NCBI GenBank assembly: GCA_963836355.1 | Contig: CAWIJO010000006.1 | Span: 558,001-622,000 of the forward strand | Reading direction: 5' to 3' | Length of the DNA: 64,000 bases | Source: Palsa-506 sp963836355 | GTDB lineage: Bacteria; Actinomycetota; Actinomycetes; Streptosporangiales; Streptosporangiaceae | Shown: piece by piece, positions 8,920-17,092 of the stretch | Layout of the letters: every line of letters begins with the position of its first letter | Position numbering within the stretch: position 1 is the stretch's first letter | Made by a program: the position numbers and the translations under genes | The notes under the pieces: model-generated | Seen by the model: the letters and a program-made list of their open reading frames with translations, nothing else | The model's database searches: none | What the model was told of the DNA's origin: nothing

Positions 8920-9162
8920 ATGGCAATGGAGGCTTTGGGCGGCAATCTGCCCCCGGGACGGGCTGCCGCCGTTTCCGCAGCGGGCAAGACCCACGTGTTC
9001 GCGATCGCGGCCGGTGGCGCGATGAGCCATTGGACCTCATCGGATGGCACTGACTGGCAGGGGCCGGCCTGCCTGCTTCGCGGCCCCACCAACCTTCAGC
9101 CCTCGTTCCCCTGCTCACTTGTGTCAGGGGAGGTGGCTGGTGATGGAGGGAATGGGTCCTGA
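8920..9162 (+). CDS. Short protein resembling a single blade of a PLL-like lectin propeller
   Basis: An 80-residue frame starts at an ATG behind GGAGGGG. It carries one repeat unit with the pattern HVFAIAAGGAMSHWTSSDG followed by TDWQGPACLL, like one blade of fucolectin/PLL-type beta-propellers in which W residues end each strand. A functional propeller needs five to seven blades, so this is either a remnant, a small designed partner or a mobile sensor piece. Its last 20 bases overlap the start of the Trypco1 gene, and the ribosome-binding site for that gene lies within it. This favours coupled translation and hence a real, expressed ORF. Upstream starts (8881, 8893) add only a few residues. 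Confidence 0.5.
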   Translation: MAMEALGGNLPPGRAAAVSAAGKTHVFAIAAGGAMSHWTSSDGTDWQGPACLLRGPTNLQPSFPCSLVSGEVAGDGGNGS

Positions 9163-9460
9163 GCGGGTGTTGGTGCAGGTGATCGACGTGGACGTGGCCA
9201 CGGACCGGGAGATCACCTTCGGGAGGAATCTGGCCCAGGAGCTGGGTGACCGGGCGGGTGACATCCGAGGCGCGATCGAGGCTGGCTCGGAGTCGGTGGC
9301 GAAGAGCCTGCAGTCGCTGGCCGCGCCGGAGGGGTGGCGGCTGGGGGAGGTGTCAGCTTCGTTCGGGATCACTCTTACCGCGGAGGCGGGCGTGATCGTC
9401 TCCAAGGCATCGGCGGGGGCGACCTTCGAGGTTTCTGTCACGTTCACCAGAGCGGACTAG
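9143..9460 (+). CDS. Trypco1-domain protein (CU044_2847 family)
   Basis: The 105-residue protein consists of one Trypco1-like domain. It has strands VLVQVIDVDVA, a helix (GAIEAGSESVAKSLQSLA), and the hallmark C-terminal hairpin LGEVSASFGITLTAEAGVI, then KASAGATFEVSVTF. Trypco domains are small partners encoded beside trypsin-like peptidases in bacterial NTPase-based conflict systems. That context is exactly repeated here: the next gene, 16 bases downstream, has an N-terminal trypsin domain. The ATG follows GGGGAGG at nine bases. It is probably a cleavage substrate, inhibitor or effector adaptor of the protease; its biochemical role is not established. Confidence 0.85.
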   Translation: MEGMGPERVLVQVIDVDVATDREITFGRNLAQELGDRAGDIRGAIEAGSESVAKSLQSLAAPEGWRLGEVSASFGITLTAEAGVIVSKASAGATFEVSVTFTRAD

Positions 9461-9476
9461 TAGGTAGCGGTGGCCG

Positions 9477-12400
9477 GTGGGCCGGGTGCGGGTGGGGGGC
9501 AGGGACCGCGGGGCCGGGTTTGCCCTTGCTCCCGGGCGGGTTGTCACCGCCAACCACGTGGTTCGCGACCGCGGTGACAAGCCCGTGGAGTACGTCCCGG
9601 CTGGCGGCGAGGCTGTCGGCGTGGAGCGGGTCCAGGCTGACGTGGACCGCGATGCAGCTGTGTTGTGGCTGGCGGGCGGGGCCGGGGAGTTCTTGACCGC
9701 AGCCGCGGCGGTGCGGGGCGCGGAATGGCGGGTGGTGTCGCCTCCACCGGGCGGCAACGACCCGGAGTTGCACGGGACGGTCACCACTGTTCGAACGACG
9801 ATTCAGAAGGCTGCCGACCAGCGGATCGAGGTGGTGCAACTGGAAGTCAACGAGCAGCTCGGTGATTTCGGGGGCTATTCCGGCAGCGCGGTGCTGGACT
9901 CGCTGGGCAGGGCGCAGGCGCTGCTAGTGGAACAAAAGCCGCTGCGCACGGCGGTGCCCCTGGGCGAGAGGCAGGCGGCGTCGAATGTGTTGTATGCCGT
10001 GCCCGTCGCTGATGTCATCACCGCCTGTGAGCTGGCGGTGCAGCTGGCTAAGCCGCTCCCGTTCGACGTGGAGCTGATGCCGCAGGGAAGGCAGGGAATG
10101 GTGACCCGCCCCGGCCTGCTCGATGAGGCAGTCGGCCGGGTCATCGCCGCTGAGGGCGAGGACAGCGGTGCTGGCCTGGTCCTGCTGCGCGGCCCTGGCG
10201 GGGTGGGCAAGACTGTGCTCGCCCGTCAGGTCGCTGGTGACGTGCGGGTATGGGCCGAGTTCACCGACGGGATCATCATGCGCCGAGCCGGCCAGAACGC
10301 AACAGCTGATGGCGTGGCCCGCCAGCTGCAAGAACGTCCGGATTACCGGGATCGAGACCTCGCGGACGCGCTGGCCAGGAAGCGACTGCTCCTCATCGTC
10401 GATGACGTCTGGGATCAAGAGCTGCTGAGCACGCTGCGGGCCAACCTGCCGGCCACCGTCGCGGTCCTGGCCACTACCAGGGGGGTCTTCGTGCCCGGCG
10501 CCGTCGCCGTGCAAGTCGGCGCGGTGGACCGGGACCAGGCCATCGAGATCCTGGCCCGGGGCACTCCCCGCGGCGACGAGCTCGACCGGGTCCTCGGTCG
10601 CCTAGCCGAGACGCTATTCGGGTGGGCGCTGCTGCTGACCTTGGCCGCCGCCGAGCTCCACCGTGACGACGAGCGCGGCTGGGGGTTCGGCGATGACGAC
10701 ATCGGGCGCGCGGCGGTAACGGAGCCGAGCGTTCTCATCGGGCGGGCCGAGACTCTCCGGACAGAGTTTCCCGACGACCCGACCATGCTCGACGACCTGA
10801 AACGCATCCCCGAGGCCGCGCCACCCCATTCGATTGCCGCGCCACCCCATTCGATTAACGTCATGGTGCGCCGCTCGCTGGACTGGCTGGGCCCCGAGCA
10901 GCAAGCACGCTTTGAGCTGCTGGCCATCTACCCGCCCGGCGCGGCGATCACCCAGCCAATGCTCGAGGACCTCTGGGATACCTCACCGACCCTCACCCGG
11001 AAGGTGATCAGTCTTCTGCTGCGGGCTGGTCTTGCCCAGGCGGTGCGCAGGGACCCGCCCACGATCGGACTGCACGACCTCGTCACCGCGTGGCTGCACC
11101 ACGCGTGCGGCCGCCCCGACGATCCCAGACACCAACCGGTCCACCGGCGAATGGCCGGGCTGAGCCTTCTTCCCGACGGCGGCCCAAGCAACCTTACAAT
11201 GGATCGGGCGGAATGGCTTGCCTACCACCTGGTGACCGCCGGTGCCTGGGACAGGCTCAAGGCCCTGCCGACCCTCAGGTGGCGCAGGGCCTTCCTGGCT
11301 GCCGCCGGTTCGGACGCAGCCTTCCTCGCCGGGCTGGACCACTACGGCCACGCCGCCCTTGCCCAGGCGCCCGACCCCGTCTACCACGCCGTGCGGGCCT
11401 GGCTGTTCGCGGCCCACGTCAGAACCCTGATCGGCCAGATTCCTGTTCGGCTGCTCGTGGCCATGGCGCAGGTAGGCGATCCCATCGCTGCGATCACCCA
11501 GGCCAGCCAGCACCCGGACGCCGATGAGGCTGTCCCAGCGGTACTGGCCGCAGTCGCTGACCGGCCAGGCATCCGCCATCTCCTCGACCGGGCCCTCACC
11601 CTGGCCCGAACCATCCCGAGCGACTGGCAGCGCAGCGAGGCGCTGGCCGCGATCGCCGAACGGCTGGCCGCCGTCGTCCCCTCGGACCCCGCGCTGATCG
11701 ACCAGGCCCTTGCCGTGGCCGCCACCATCCCCGACGACGGGCGGCGTGCCGGGACGCTGGCCGGAATCGCCGAGCGGCTGGCCGCCATCGACCCGGCCCG
11801 GGCCGACGCGCTGATCGACCAGGCCGTTGCCGTGGCCGAAGCCATCCCGCTCCCCGAACGGCGCAGCGGGCCGCTGGCCGTGGTTGCCGGGCGGCTGGCC
11901 GCCATCGACCCGGCCCGGGCCGCCACGCTGATCAGCGAGGCCCTCACCATGGCCCAAACCATCTACACCGACGCGCAGCGCGGCATGGCGCTGGTCGCGA
12001 TCGCCGAGCGGCTGGCGGCCGTCCCCCCGGACCCGGCGCTGATCGACCAGGCCCTCACCGTGGCCCGAGGCATCCCCTACGACCGGGAGCGCGGCGAGGC
12101 GCTGGCCGCGATCGCCGAGCGGCTGGCCGCCATCAACCCGGCCCGGGCCGCCACGCTGCTCGACCAGGCCCTTACCGTAGCCCGAACCATCCCCGGCGAC
12201 CGGGAGCGCGGCGAGGCGCTGGCCGCGATCGCCGAGCGGCTGGCCGCCATCAACCCCCCGAACCCGGCGTTGATCGACCAGGCCCTTACCGTAGCCCGAA
12301 CCATCTTCGACGACTGGCAGCGCTACGGGGCGCTGGCCGCGATCGCCGGGCGGATCGCCGCCGCCGACCCTCTGAACCCCGCGCTGATCGACCAGGCCCT

Positions 12401-12746
12401 CACCGTAGCCCGAACTATCGCCCCATTTTCTGGTGCCCGGTGGCGTGGCGGGGCGCTGGCCGCGATCGCCGAGCGGATCGCCGCCGCCGACCCCCTGAAC
12501 CCCGCGCTGATCGACCAGGCCCTAGCCGTAGCCGGCGAGTCGCAGCGAAGCGAAGCGCTCGCGCGGATTCATGCCCTGACCAGGACCGGCATGCTCGATG
12601 AGCTATCTCGCTGGCGACTGCGGTCCCTCCGCGCCTCGATTGACCTGCTCACCGTCTTCCTGGGGAATTCTGATGACGAGACGGCCGCCGAAAGCATTGG
12701 TCTCGCCGTCCTGGAGGTGGCAGTGGAGGCGTCAGCAGAGGCGTAA
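9477..12746 (+). CDS. Trypsin-like protease fused to NB-ARC STAND ATPase and helical repeats
   Basis: This 1089-residue protein has four parts. Residues 1-200 are a trypsin-like domain with His27 (TANHVV), Asp59 (DRDAAVL) and Ser135 (GGYSGSAV), all catalytic residues present. An NB-ARC ATPase follows, with Walker A GPGGVGKT at 239-246, Walker B LLLIVDDVWD at 304-313 and an LATTRG sensor. A winged-helix region (RRSLDWLGPEQQARF) is near residue 463. From residue 702 to 1030 eight and a half 37-41-residue alpha-helical repeats form a solenoid. In this architecture the solenoid usually senses, the ATPase oligomerises and the protease is the effector. The GTG start is forced by an in-frame stop at 9465. 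It forms an operon with Trypco1. No signal peptide or membrane helix is visible, so it acts in the cytoplasm. Confidence 0.92.
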   Translation: MGRVRVGGRDRGAGFALAPGRVVTANHVVRDRGDKPVEYVPAGGEAVGVERVQADVDRDAAVLWLAGGAGEFLTAAAAVRGAEWRVVSPPPGGNDPELHGTVTTVRTTIQKAADQRIEVVQLEVNEQLGDFGGYSGSAVLDSLGRAQALLVEQKPLRTAVPLGERQAASNVLYAVPVADVITACELAVQLAKPLPFDVELMPQGRQGMVTRPGLLDEAVGRVIAAEGEDSGAGLVLLRGPGGVGKTVLARQVAGDVRVWAEFTDGIIMRRAGQNATADGVARQLQERPDYRDRDLADALARKRLLLIVDDVWDQELLSTLRANLPATVAVLATTRGVFVPGAVAVQVGAVDRDQAIEILARGTPRGDELDRVLGRLAETLFGWALLLTLAAAELHRDDERGWGFGDDDIGRAAVTEPSVLIGRAETLRTEFPDDPTMLDDLKRIPEAAPPHSIAAPPHSINVMVRRSLDWLGPEQQARFELLAIYPPGAAITQPMLEDLWDTSPTLTRKVISLLLRAGLAQAVRRDPPTIGLHDLVTAWLHHACGRPDDPRHQPVHRRMAGLSLLPDGGPSNLTMDRAEWLAYHLVTAGAWDRLKALPTLRWRRAFLAAAGSDAAFLAGLDHYGHAALAQAPDPVYHAVRAWLFAAHVRTLIGQIPVRLLVAMAQVGDPIAAITQASQHPDADEAVPAVLAAVADRPGIRHLLDRALTLARTIPSDWQRSEALAAIAERLAAVVPSDPALIDQALAVAATIPDDGRRAGTLAGIAERLAAIDPARADALIDQAVAVAEAIPLPERRSGPLAVVAGRLAAIDPARAATLISEALTMAQTIYTDAQRGMALVAIAERLAAVPPDPALIDQALTVARGIPYDRERGEALAAIAERLAAINPARAATLLDQALTVARTIPGDRERGEALAAIAERLAAINPPNPALIDQALTVARTIFDDWQRYGALAAIAGRIAAADPLNPALIDQALTVARTIAPFSGARWRGGALAAIAERIAAADPLNPALIDQALAVAGESQRSEALARIHALTRTGMLDELSRWRLRSLRASIDLLTVFLGNSDDETAAESIGLAVLEVAVEASAEA
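10815..10856 (+). repeat. 21-bp tandem duplication inside the STAND gene
   Basis: Two perfect copies of a 21-base unit duplicate the heptapeptide AAPPHSI in the linker between the NB-ARC core and the winged-helix region. The frame is kept, which marks a recent slippage event. Confidence 0.9.
11580..12575 (+). repeat. Eight and a half tandem helical repeats (about 111-123 bp each)
   Basis: Each unit reads approximately LIDQALTVARTIP, then RGEALAAIAERLAAI, then a PxxPA turn. Units 5 and 6 share a 59-base identical stretch 117 bases apart (12081 and 12198). Such identity, high even for a GC-rich genome, shows recent expansion and makes copy number likely to vary between strains. Confidence 0.9.
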
Positions 12747-13023
12747 TTCGCCGCGTTGCCGACCGTCTCCGCTCAACGACTCGACAGTTTTAACCCTGGA
12801 CCACTGAATGCCGGAGGATCGCACGACTGACCGCTGATCCTCGCGGGCGGAAGGCATCTGCGGCCGACCGCCGGTGGAAATGAGGGCCGGGCATGCGGAT
12901 GCCGACGGCATGGACCACCCACACGACGGCACCATTTGGGCTACCCAAGCGAATCTCCCCTGCGTTGACTCGATGAGTCACCGTGCTCCGGAGAGCACAC
13001 TACCTGTGCCGCTTGAATAACAA

Positions 13024-13148
13024 GATGCGGAGTTACTGGTGTTCCGGCACGAGAACGAGGTGCTGCGGCGTCGTCCACCGTGTGGGAGATCCTGCATGCC
13101 GCGGGCACCGATCCGGCCCCTCGTCGCTCGGGCCCGCCCCTTTGGCGG
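13024..13148 (+). pseudogene. DDE transposase fragment 1 (internally deleted)
   Basis: DAELLVFRHENEVLRRR matches the N-terminal helix of an rve-type actinobacterial transposase. It is joined directly, in another frame, to STVWEILHAAGTDPAPRR, a motif that normally lies about 110 residues later. It is a deleted, frameshifted relic. Fragments of the same family occur at about 17.96, 28.74, 35.8 and 59.3 kb. Confidence 0.7.
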
Positions 13149-13165
13149 CGCCGACCAGCGCCAGG

Positions 13166-13468
13166 TCAGACCGCCGGGCGCTTTGCGAACCGCTTGATCA
13201 GGAACGACGCGACGGCAACAACGATCATGGCGCCGATCACCGCGCCAACGATGCCACCCCAGTCGAACTTGCTCGTGTCGCCGATGCCAAACAGGCCGTG
13301 GAAGATCCAGAAGCCGACCAGCGCCCCCAGCAGGCCCAGCCCCATCGAGGTCAACCACGATCTCCAGCCGCGCATGTGCCGGAAGGCATCGTTTGGTATC
13401 AGAGCACGAGCGATGGCCCCGGCTACAAAGCCCAACGCCAAGGCGGCGATGAAACTACCAAGGTTCAT
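13166..13468 (-). CDS. GlsB/YeaQ/YmgE-family stress-response membrane protein
   Basis: The 100-residue protein has three hydrophobic segments: FIAALALGFVAGAIARAL, GLGLLGALVGFWIFHGLFGI and GIVGAVIGAMIVVAVASFLI. A Gly-rich pattern and a polar loop between helices 1 and 2 are typical of transglycosylase-associated/GlsB proteins, which are induced in general stress. Its C-terminus is basic (KRFAKRP). The ATG at 13468 was chosen; a GTG four codons upstream is possible. It converges with the STAND gene, with the transposase relic between them. Confidence 0.85.
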   Translation of the reverse strand: MNLGSFIAALALGFVAGAIARALIPNDAFRHMRGWRSWLTSMGLGLLGALVGFWIFHGLFGIGDTSKFDWGGIVGAVIGAMIVVAVASFLIKRFAKRPAV

Positions 13469-13884
13469 CGGCTCTCCCACTCCCCAGGCCCCTGGCCCAT
13501 CTAGCGGTCGGTCCCGCCCACGAAATGGGGCGATCTCTCCACGCTACAAGGGGCGCCCAGACTTGGCACCGCCGGTGATCCTTTAGGGCTCGATTACTCG
13601 AATGCCACGCTGGTCAGATGGTGATTGCGAGGTCATCGAAGGCGAGGCAGGTTCGGCCTGACATCAGCGCGGCCGTGGCGAAGCTGATCCGGGCCGACGT
13701 GGTGGGCGGCAGCATCGCGGAGCTGTCCATCTTCTGCACCGGTGACTGGGACGCGGGACACCAGGCAGCGCGAGCATGCCGGGGCTGTGCAGCTGATCCG
13801 GCCCTGACCGGAAGCTGTAGCAGGGCCGGCCGTATTCGTTGTGCTGCCGGGGGCCTGGGCCTGGCGGGGGCTTCGATGGCTGGC
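13469..13884. other. Intergenic, no supported gene
   Basis: The region holds the promoter side of the GlsB-like gene and the 3' side of the lipoprotein gene. A plus-strand open stretch from 13618 has no recognisable family and its codon pattern is that of shadow translation of the minus-strand gene further right. Confidence 0.45.
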
Positions 13885-14319
13885 TCATCTTCGGATCGTA
13901 AACGTCACCGTGGCGATCACGGGCCGGTGGAACGGCAGGTGGTTCGGCCGGACGAACTCAACCTTGAACATGTGGCGCCCGGGCTTGACGTGGTGGATGG
14001 CGTGCTCAGTCACGCTGTCGCCGCCGACCACGGGCTCAATCGAAATGATCTTGCCGTCAAGGTACAGGTGGAGGTACCCCGGCAGCGCCGGGACGGCGGC
14101 CGGGCTGTCTGCGCTGGCGCCGGTGAGCCTGACCTTGACGCGGACCGTCCGCGCACGGATGACCTCGCCGCCGGCCGGCCTGATGATGGTGAGCCTGGCC
14201 GCGCTCCCCGGCCGCGGGGAAGCCGAAGGAGCAGGCGGCACACGTGCCGCCTGGCCACTCCCGCCGCACCCGGCAGCGAGCAATGCGACGGCCGCGGCCA
14301 CGAGAGAAAACCTCACCAT
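13885..14319 (-). CDS. Exported lipoprotein with a DUF4399-like beta domain
   Basis: The 144-residue protein begins with a lipoprotein signal (MVRFSLVAAAVALLAAGCGG) whose Cys18 is the lipidation site. After a Pro/Ser linker comes a beta-sandwich-like domain: LTIIRPAGGEV, GYLHLYLDGKIIS and a His-rich end HMFKVEFVRPNHLPFHRP. The same domain ends the next gene upstream, so the two are paralogous. ATG 14319 follows GGGAG. As the last gene of the copper-type cluster it may bind metal through its His residues, but that is inference. Confidence 0.75.
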   Translation of the reverse strand: MVRFSLVAAAVALLAAGCGGSGQAARVPPAPSASPRPGSAARLTIIRPAGGEVIRARTVRVKVRLTGASADSPAAVPALPGYLHLYLDGKIISIEPVVGGDSVTEHAIHHVKPGRHMFKVEFVRPNHLPFHRPVIATVTFTIRR

Positions 14320-14369
14320 CCTGAGCGCACCGCTCCCTGATGTGACGATGGGCGGCCGGCGAAGCGCAA

Positions 14370-14918
14370 TCATGGGATCACCCGGAAGGCCACCGAAGCG
14401 GTGACTGGCGGGCGGAAGGGCCCGTGGTCGACGGCCACGAACTGGACCTGGAGGCGATGGCTACCCGGGTAGGGGTAGATGGTCGTGGAGGCCGCGTACG
14501 CCATGGTGAGAAGCACCCCATCGAGGTAGAGGTGGATGTGCCCGGTGTCCGGGGTGAGATGTGTGGAGGTTTGGGTGACGATGCGTGCTCCCTCGACGCG
14601 CAGCCGGACCCGGACGGTGGCTGGATTCCCCCGCGGCACCTGTCCCGGCAGCGGGGAGAGGATGATGATCTTCGCGTTCGTCGACGGGCGCACCGAAGCG
14701 ATCTTGATCCCGAGCATGGAGGGAACGACGAACGCGAGCACCAGGGCCGCAACGGCCAGTATCCCCACCGCCCGGCTGGCCGGCCCTCGGTGCCCGAAGA
14801 TGCGCACGTCCCGGACCCGGAACGCGGTCCAGGCGAGCCCGAGACTGGCAAGGAGCAGAAGGGTCTCGACGCCGTTCTGCCCGAGCGTGTGCCCGCCTCC
14901 GTCGGCGAGAACGTGCAT
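14370..14918 (-). CDS. Membrane protein with two helices and a C-terminal DUF4399-like domain
   Basis: The 182-residue protein has hydrophobic segments at about 17-33 (VETLLLLASLGLAWTAF) and 50-68 (AVGILAVAALVLAFVVPSML). An extracytoplasmic domain follows (IIILSPLPGQVPRG, HIHLYLDGVLLTM, GPFRPPVTASVAF). That domain aligns segment by segment with the lipoprotein encoded downstream. The ATG follows AGGGAG. It sits 56 bases after the CopC-CopD fusion gene and 50 bases before the lipoprotein gene, so all are probably co-transcribed. Function is unknown. Confidence 0.75.
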   Translation of the reverse strand: MHVLADGGGHTLGQNGVETLLLLASLGLAWTAFRVRDVRIFGHRGPASRAVGILAVAALVLAFVVPSMLGIKIASVRPSTNAKIIILSPLPGQVPRGNPATVRVRLRVEGARIVTQTSTHLTPDTGHIHLYLDGVLLTMAYAASTTIYPYPGSHRLQVQFVAVDHGPFRPPVTASVAFRVIP

Positions 14919-14974
14919 CGGGCCGTCTCCCTGAACGAGGCGGGATGGGGGGCCGGTGGCATACCAGCACAACG

Positions 14975-17092
14975 TTACGGCCGGATGGTCTGGGAGAAGT
15001 ATCCGGACAGCGTCCTTCTGCCCGCCGCCGTGGCGTCGATGCGGAATGTCCACCGCCCGGGGGTCAGGCGCAGGTTCGCCGCGAAGTGCCCCTGGTCGAA
15101 CCGGATCAGCTTCAAGGGCTCGTCGGCGCCTGAGGGGGTGAGCGCCGCGGCTCTCGCGGAGATGATGGTGGCCTCGCGCTCGGCCCCCTGGAAGAACGTG
15201 AAGTGCACTACGCCGCGGCCCGGCGCTGTCTGCTCCAGGTACGCCTGGAGGCTTCGGCCGCTCCCTAGCTGGATCGTGTACAGAGTGGGCGCGCCCGGCT
15301 GCCTGGAGACGGTGATCTGCTCGGGCGGCAGCCGGGTCCGCAGCCGCAGCGGGACGTCGACCGCGGTCGCCGCCTGCTGGACCACGACGTCGATGTCCCA
15401 CTGGCCGTCGATGGACAGGTTGGTGCCCTGCCCGGTCCACGTGCCCCGCAGGCCCCGCGCGAGGTTGAGGCTGGAGGCCACGGCCGGGTTGCTCGGCAGC
15501 GAGAACTCCAGCCGGACGCCACGGGCGGGAAGGGGACGGCTTGCGTCATACCGCAGGACCCGGACCGTGAACCGGTTGGGCCCTGTCGTACCCGGCGAGG
15601 CCGTGAGGCGCACCCGCGCCGTGGTGCCGAAGTCGCTGCCGGTAACGGTGACCGAAGGAGAGGAGGTTTTCTGCCCGGCGGCTTCGACGAAGCTTGCCGG
15701 GGGAAGCCCGCTGAGCACCGCGGCCACCACCAGCACGATGGCTGCCAGGGCCACCTCGGATCTGACCGACCGCTGGAGGGAGCCGATGACCCGGGCGCCT
15801 GCACCATCTGGCGGCGGGGCACCAGCCCCGGTGGGCTCGCCCTCGGCGCCCCCTTCCGCCCGCTGCGGAGGATCCGCCGGCGCGCCGGCCATCACCGGCG
15901 ATAGCCTGCCCGGCGCCGCCGGAGCAGACCTGGCGACCCGTGGCAACAGCCGGTACCGGTTCCGCCACGCCACCCCCATCAGCGCCACGAAAAGGCCGGA
16001 CTTGATGAGCAGGACGACACCGAAACTGGTCGACACCAGCGCTCCGAGGCTCCCCACCTCAGGCACCGCCCGCAGTATCCCGGTCACCGCGAGCACGGCC
16101 ACGGCGGCGAACGCCAGCCGGGAGAACCGGCGCACAGCAGAGACCCGCTTCGCACCGCTCAGGCCCCGCAGCCCCAGCAGCAGCCAGACCAGGCCCCCGA
16201 CCCACACCCCGGCCGCGAGCATGTGCAGCCACTGGTCGGCCACATTCAGCAACCGGACCGACGACTGGGTTTCGGCGTGCCCGGCCTGGGCGTGGACGAA
16301 CATGGCCCCGGCCGCGGCCACCCCCAGCACCGCCAGCCGCGGGCCCGCCGGGCGCCGCGCTGCGTAGAGCGCGGCCACCCCGCACACGGTCACGGCGGCG
16401 GCCTGAGCCAGCAAGGACCGCCCGGTGGCGGCGCCGAACAGCTCGGCGACTGGCACGCCTGCCGCCGCTTCCTCTGCCAGGATCATGGTGAGGACGCCGA
16501 CGGCCGCAGACAGCCATCCGGCCGCGATCACCAACTCCGCCCCAGCCGGCAGCCGCCATCCGAACACGAGCACGCCGGTAGCTCCGGCGGCGGCGAGCAG
16601 CGCCAGCCCCCAGTACAGCAGCCACAGACCGGCCACGGCGGCCGGAGCAGGGGTGGAGCCCAGCGAACCGCCGTTCGAGGCCCGGGCCGCAGAGGCGCCC
16701 GAGGGGGGCTGGACTCCGATGCCGAAGGCGAACGAGCCGCCGGTCACGTGCCCGTCCACCTTCGACACCGTGCGCCAGTTGACCGTGTACACGCCGTCGG
16801 CCAGCGTTGGCAGCGCCGCCCGCAGCTCCCGCGCATTGCCCGCCACCACGGTGGGCTTGCCGACCCCCGGAACAGTCTGGCCGGAGGAATCCAGCAGCGA
16901 CACCGTGGACAGGCTGGGCTCGGGTGCCTCGGTGAAATAAAGCAGCGTCACGCGAGGCGCGCCCGGCAGCGACGCGCCCGCCGCCGGATACGACCGTTCC
17001 AGCAGCGCGTGCGCGGAGGCGGGCGAAGCCAGTACACCGACCCCGGCAAGCGCGAGAACGGCGACCAGCAATACCGCCCGCAGTGATCTCAT
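14975..17092 (-). CDS. CopC-CopD fusion with C-terminal FixH/YtkA-like domain (copper handling)
   Basis: The 705-residue protein starts with a signal peptide ending ASPASAHALLERSYPA. The mature N-terminal His is the Cu ligand of CopC proteins, and SKVDGHVTGGSFAF supplies the second His region. Residues about 150-400 hold eight hydrophobic segments of a CopD domain, with conserved histidines (FVHAQAGHAE, ADQWLHMLAAGVWVG). After a Pro/Ala-rich linker and one more helix comes an extracytoplasmic FixH/YtkA-like beta domain (RFTVRVLRYDA, GQWDIDVVVQQ). CopC/CopD pairs deliver copper across the membrane. The start overlaps the stop of the upstream gene by four bases (ATGA), so translation is coupled. 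Confidence 0.88.
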   Translation of the reverse strand: MRSLRAVLLVAVLALAGVGVLASPASAHALLERSYPAAGASLPGAPRVTLLYFTEAPEPSLSTVSLLDSSGQTVPGVGKPTVVAGNARELRAALPTLADGVYTVNWRTVSKVDGHVTGGSFAFGIGVQPPSGASAARASNGGSLGSTPAPAAVAGLWLLYWGLALLAAAGATGVLVFGWRLPAGAELVIAAGWLSAAVGVLTMILAEEAAAGVPVAELFGAATGRSLLAQAAAVTVCGVAALYAARRPAGPRLAVLGVAAAGAMFVHAQAGHAETQSSVRLLNVADQWLHMLAAGVWVGGLVWLLLGLRGLSGAKRVSAVRRFSRLAFAAVAVLAVTGILRAVPEVGSLGALVSTSFGVVLLIKSGLFVALMGVAWRNRYRLLPRVARSAPAAPGRLSPVMAGAPADPPQRAEGGAEGEPTGAGAPPPDGAGARVIGSLQRSVRSEVALAAIVLVVAAVLSGLPPASFVEAAGQKTSSPSVTVTGSDFGTTARVRLTASPGTTGPNRFTVRVLRYDASRPLPARGVRLEFSLPSNPAVASSLNLARGLRGTWTGQGTNLSIDGQWDIDVVVQQAATAVDVPLRLRTRLPPEQITVSRQPGAPTLYTIQLGSGRSLQAYLEQTAPGRGVVHFTFFQGAEREATIISARAAALTPSGADEPLKLIRFDQGHFAANLRLTPGRWTFRIDATAAGRRTLSGYFSQTIRP

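Noticed and set aside
14424..16367. Long plus-strand open frame opposite the copper-type operon
   Set aside because: The minus-strand CopC-CopD and neighbour have signal peptides, helices and coupled starts; the plus strand is shadow translation.
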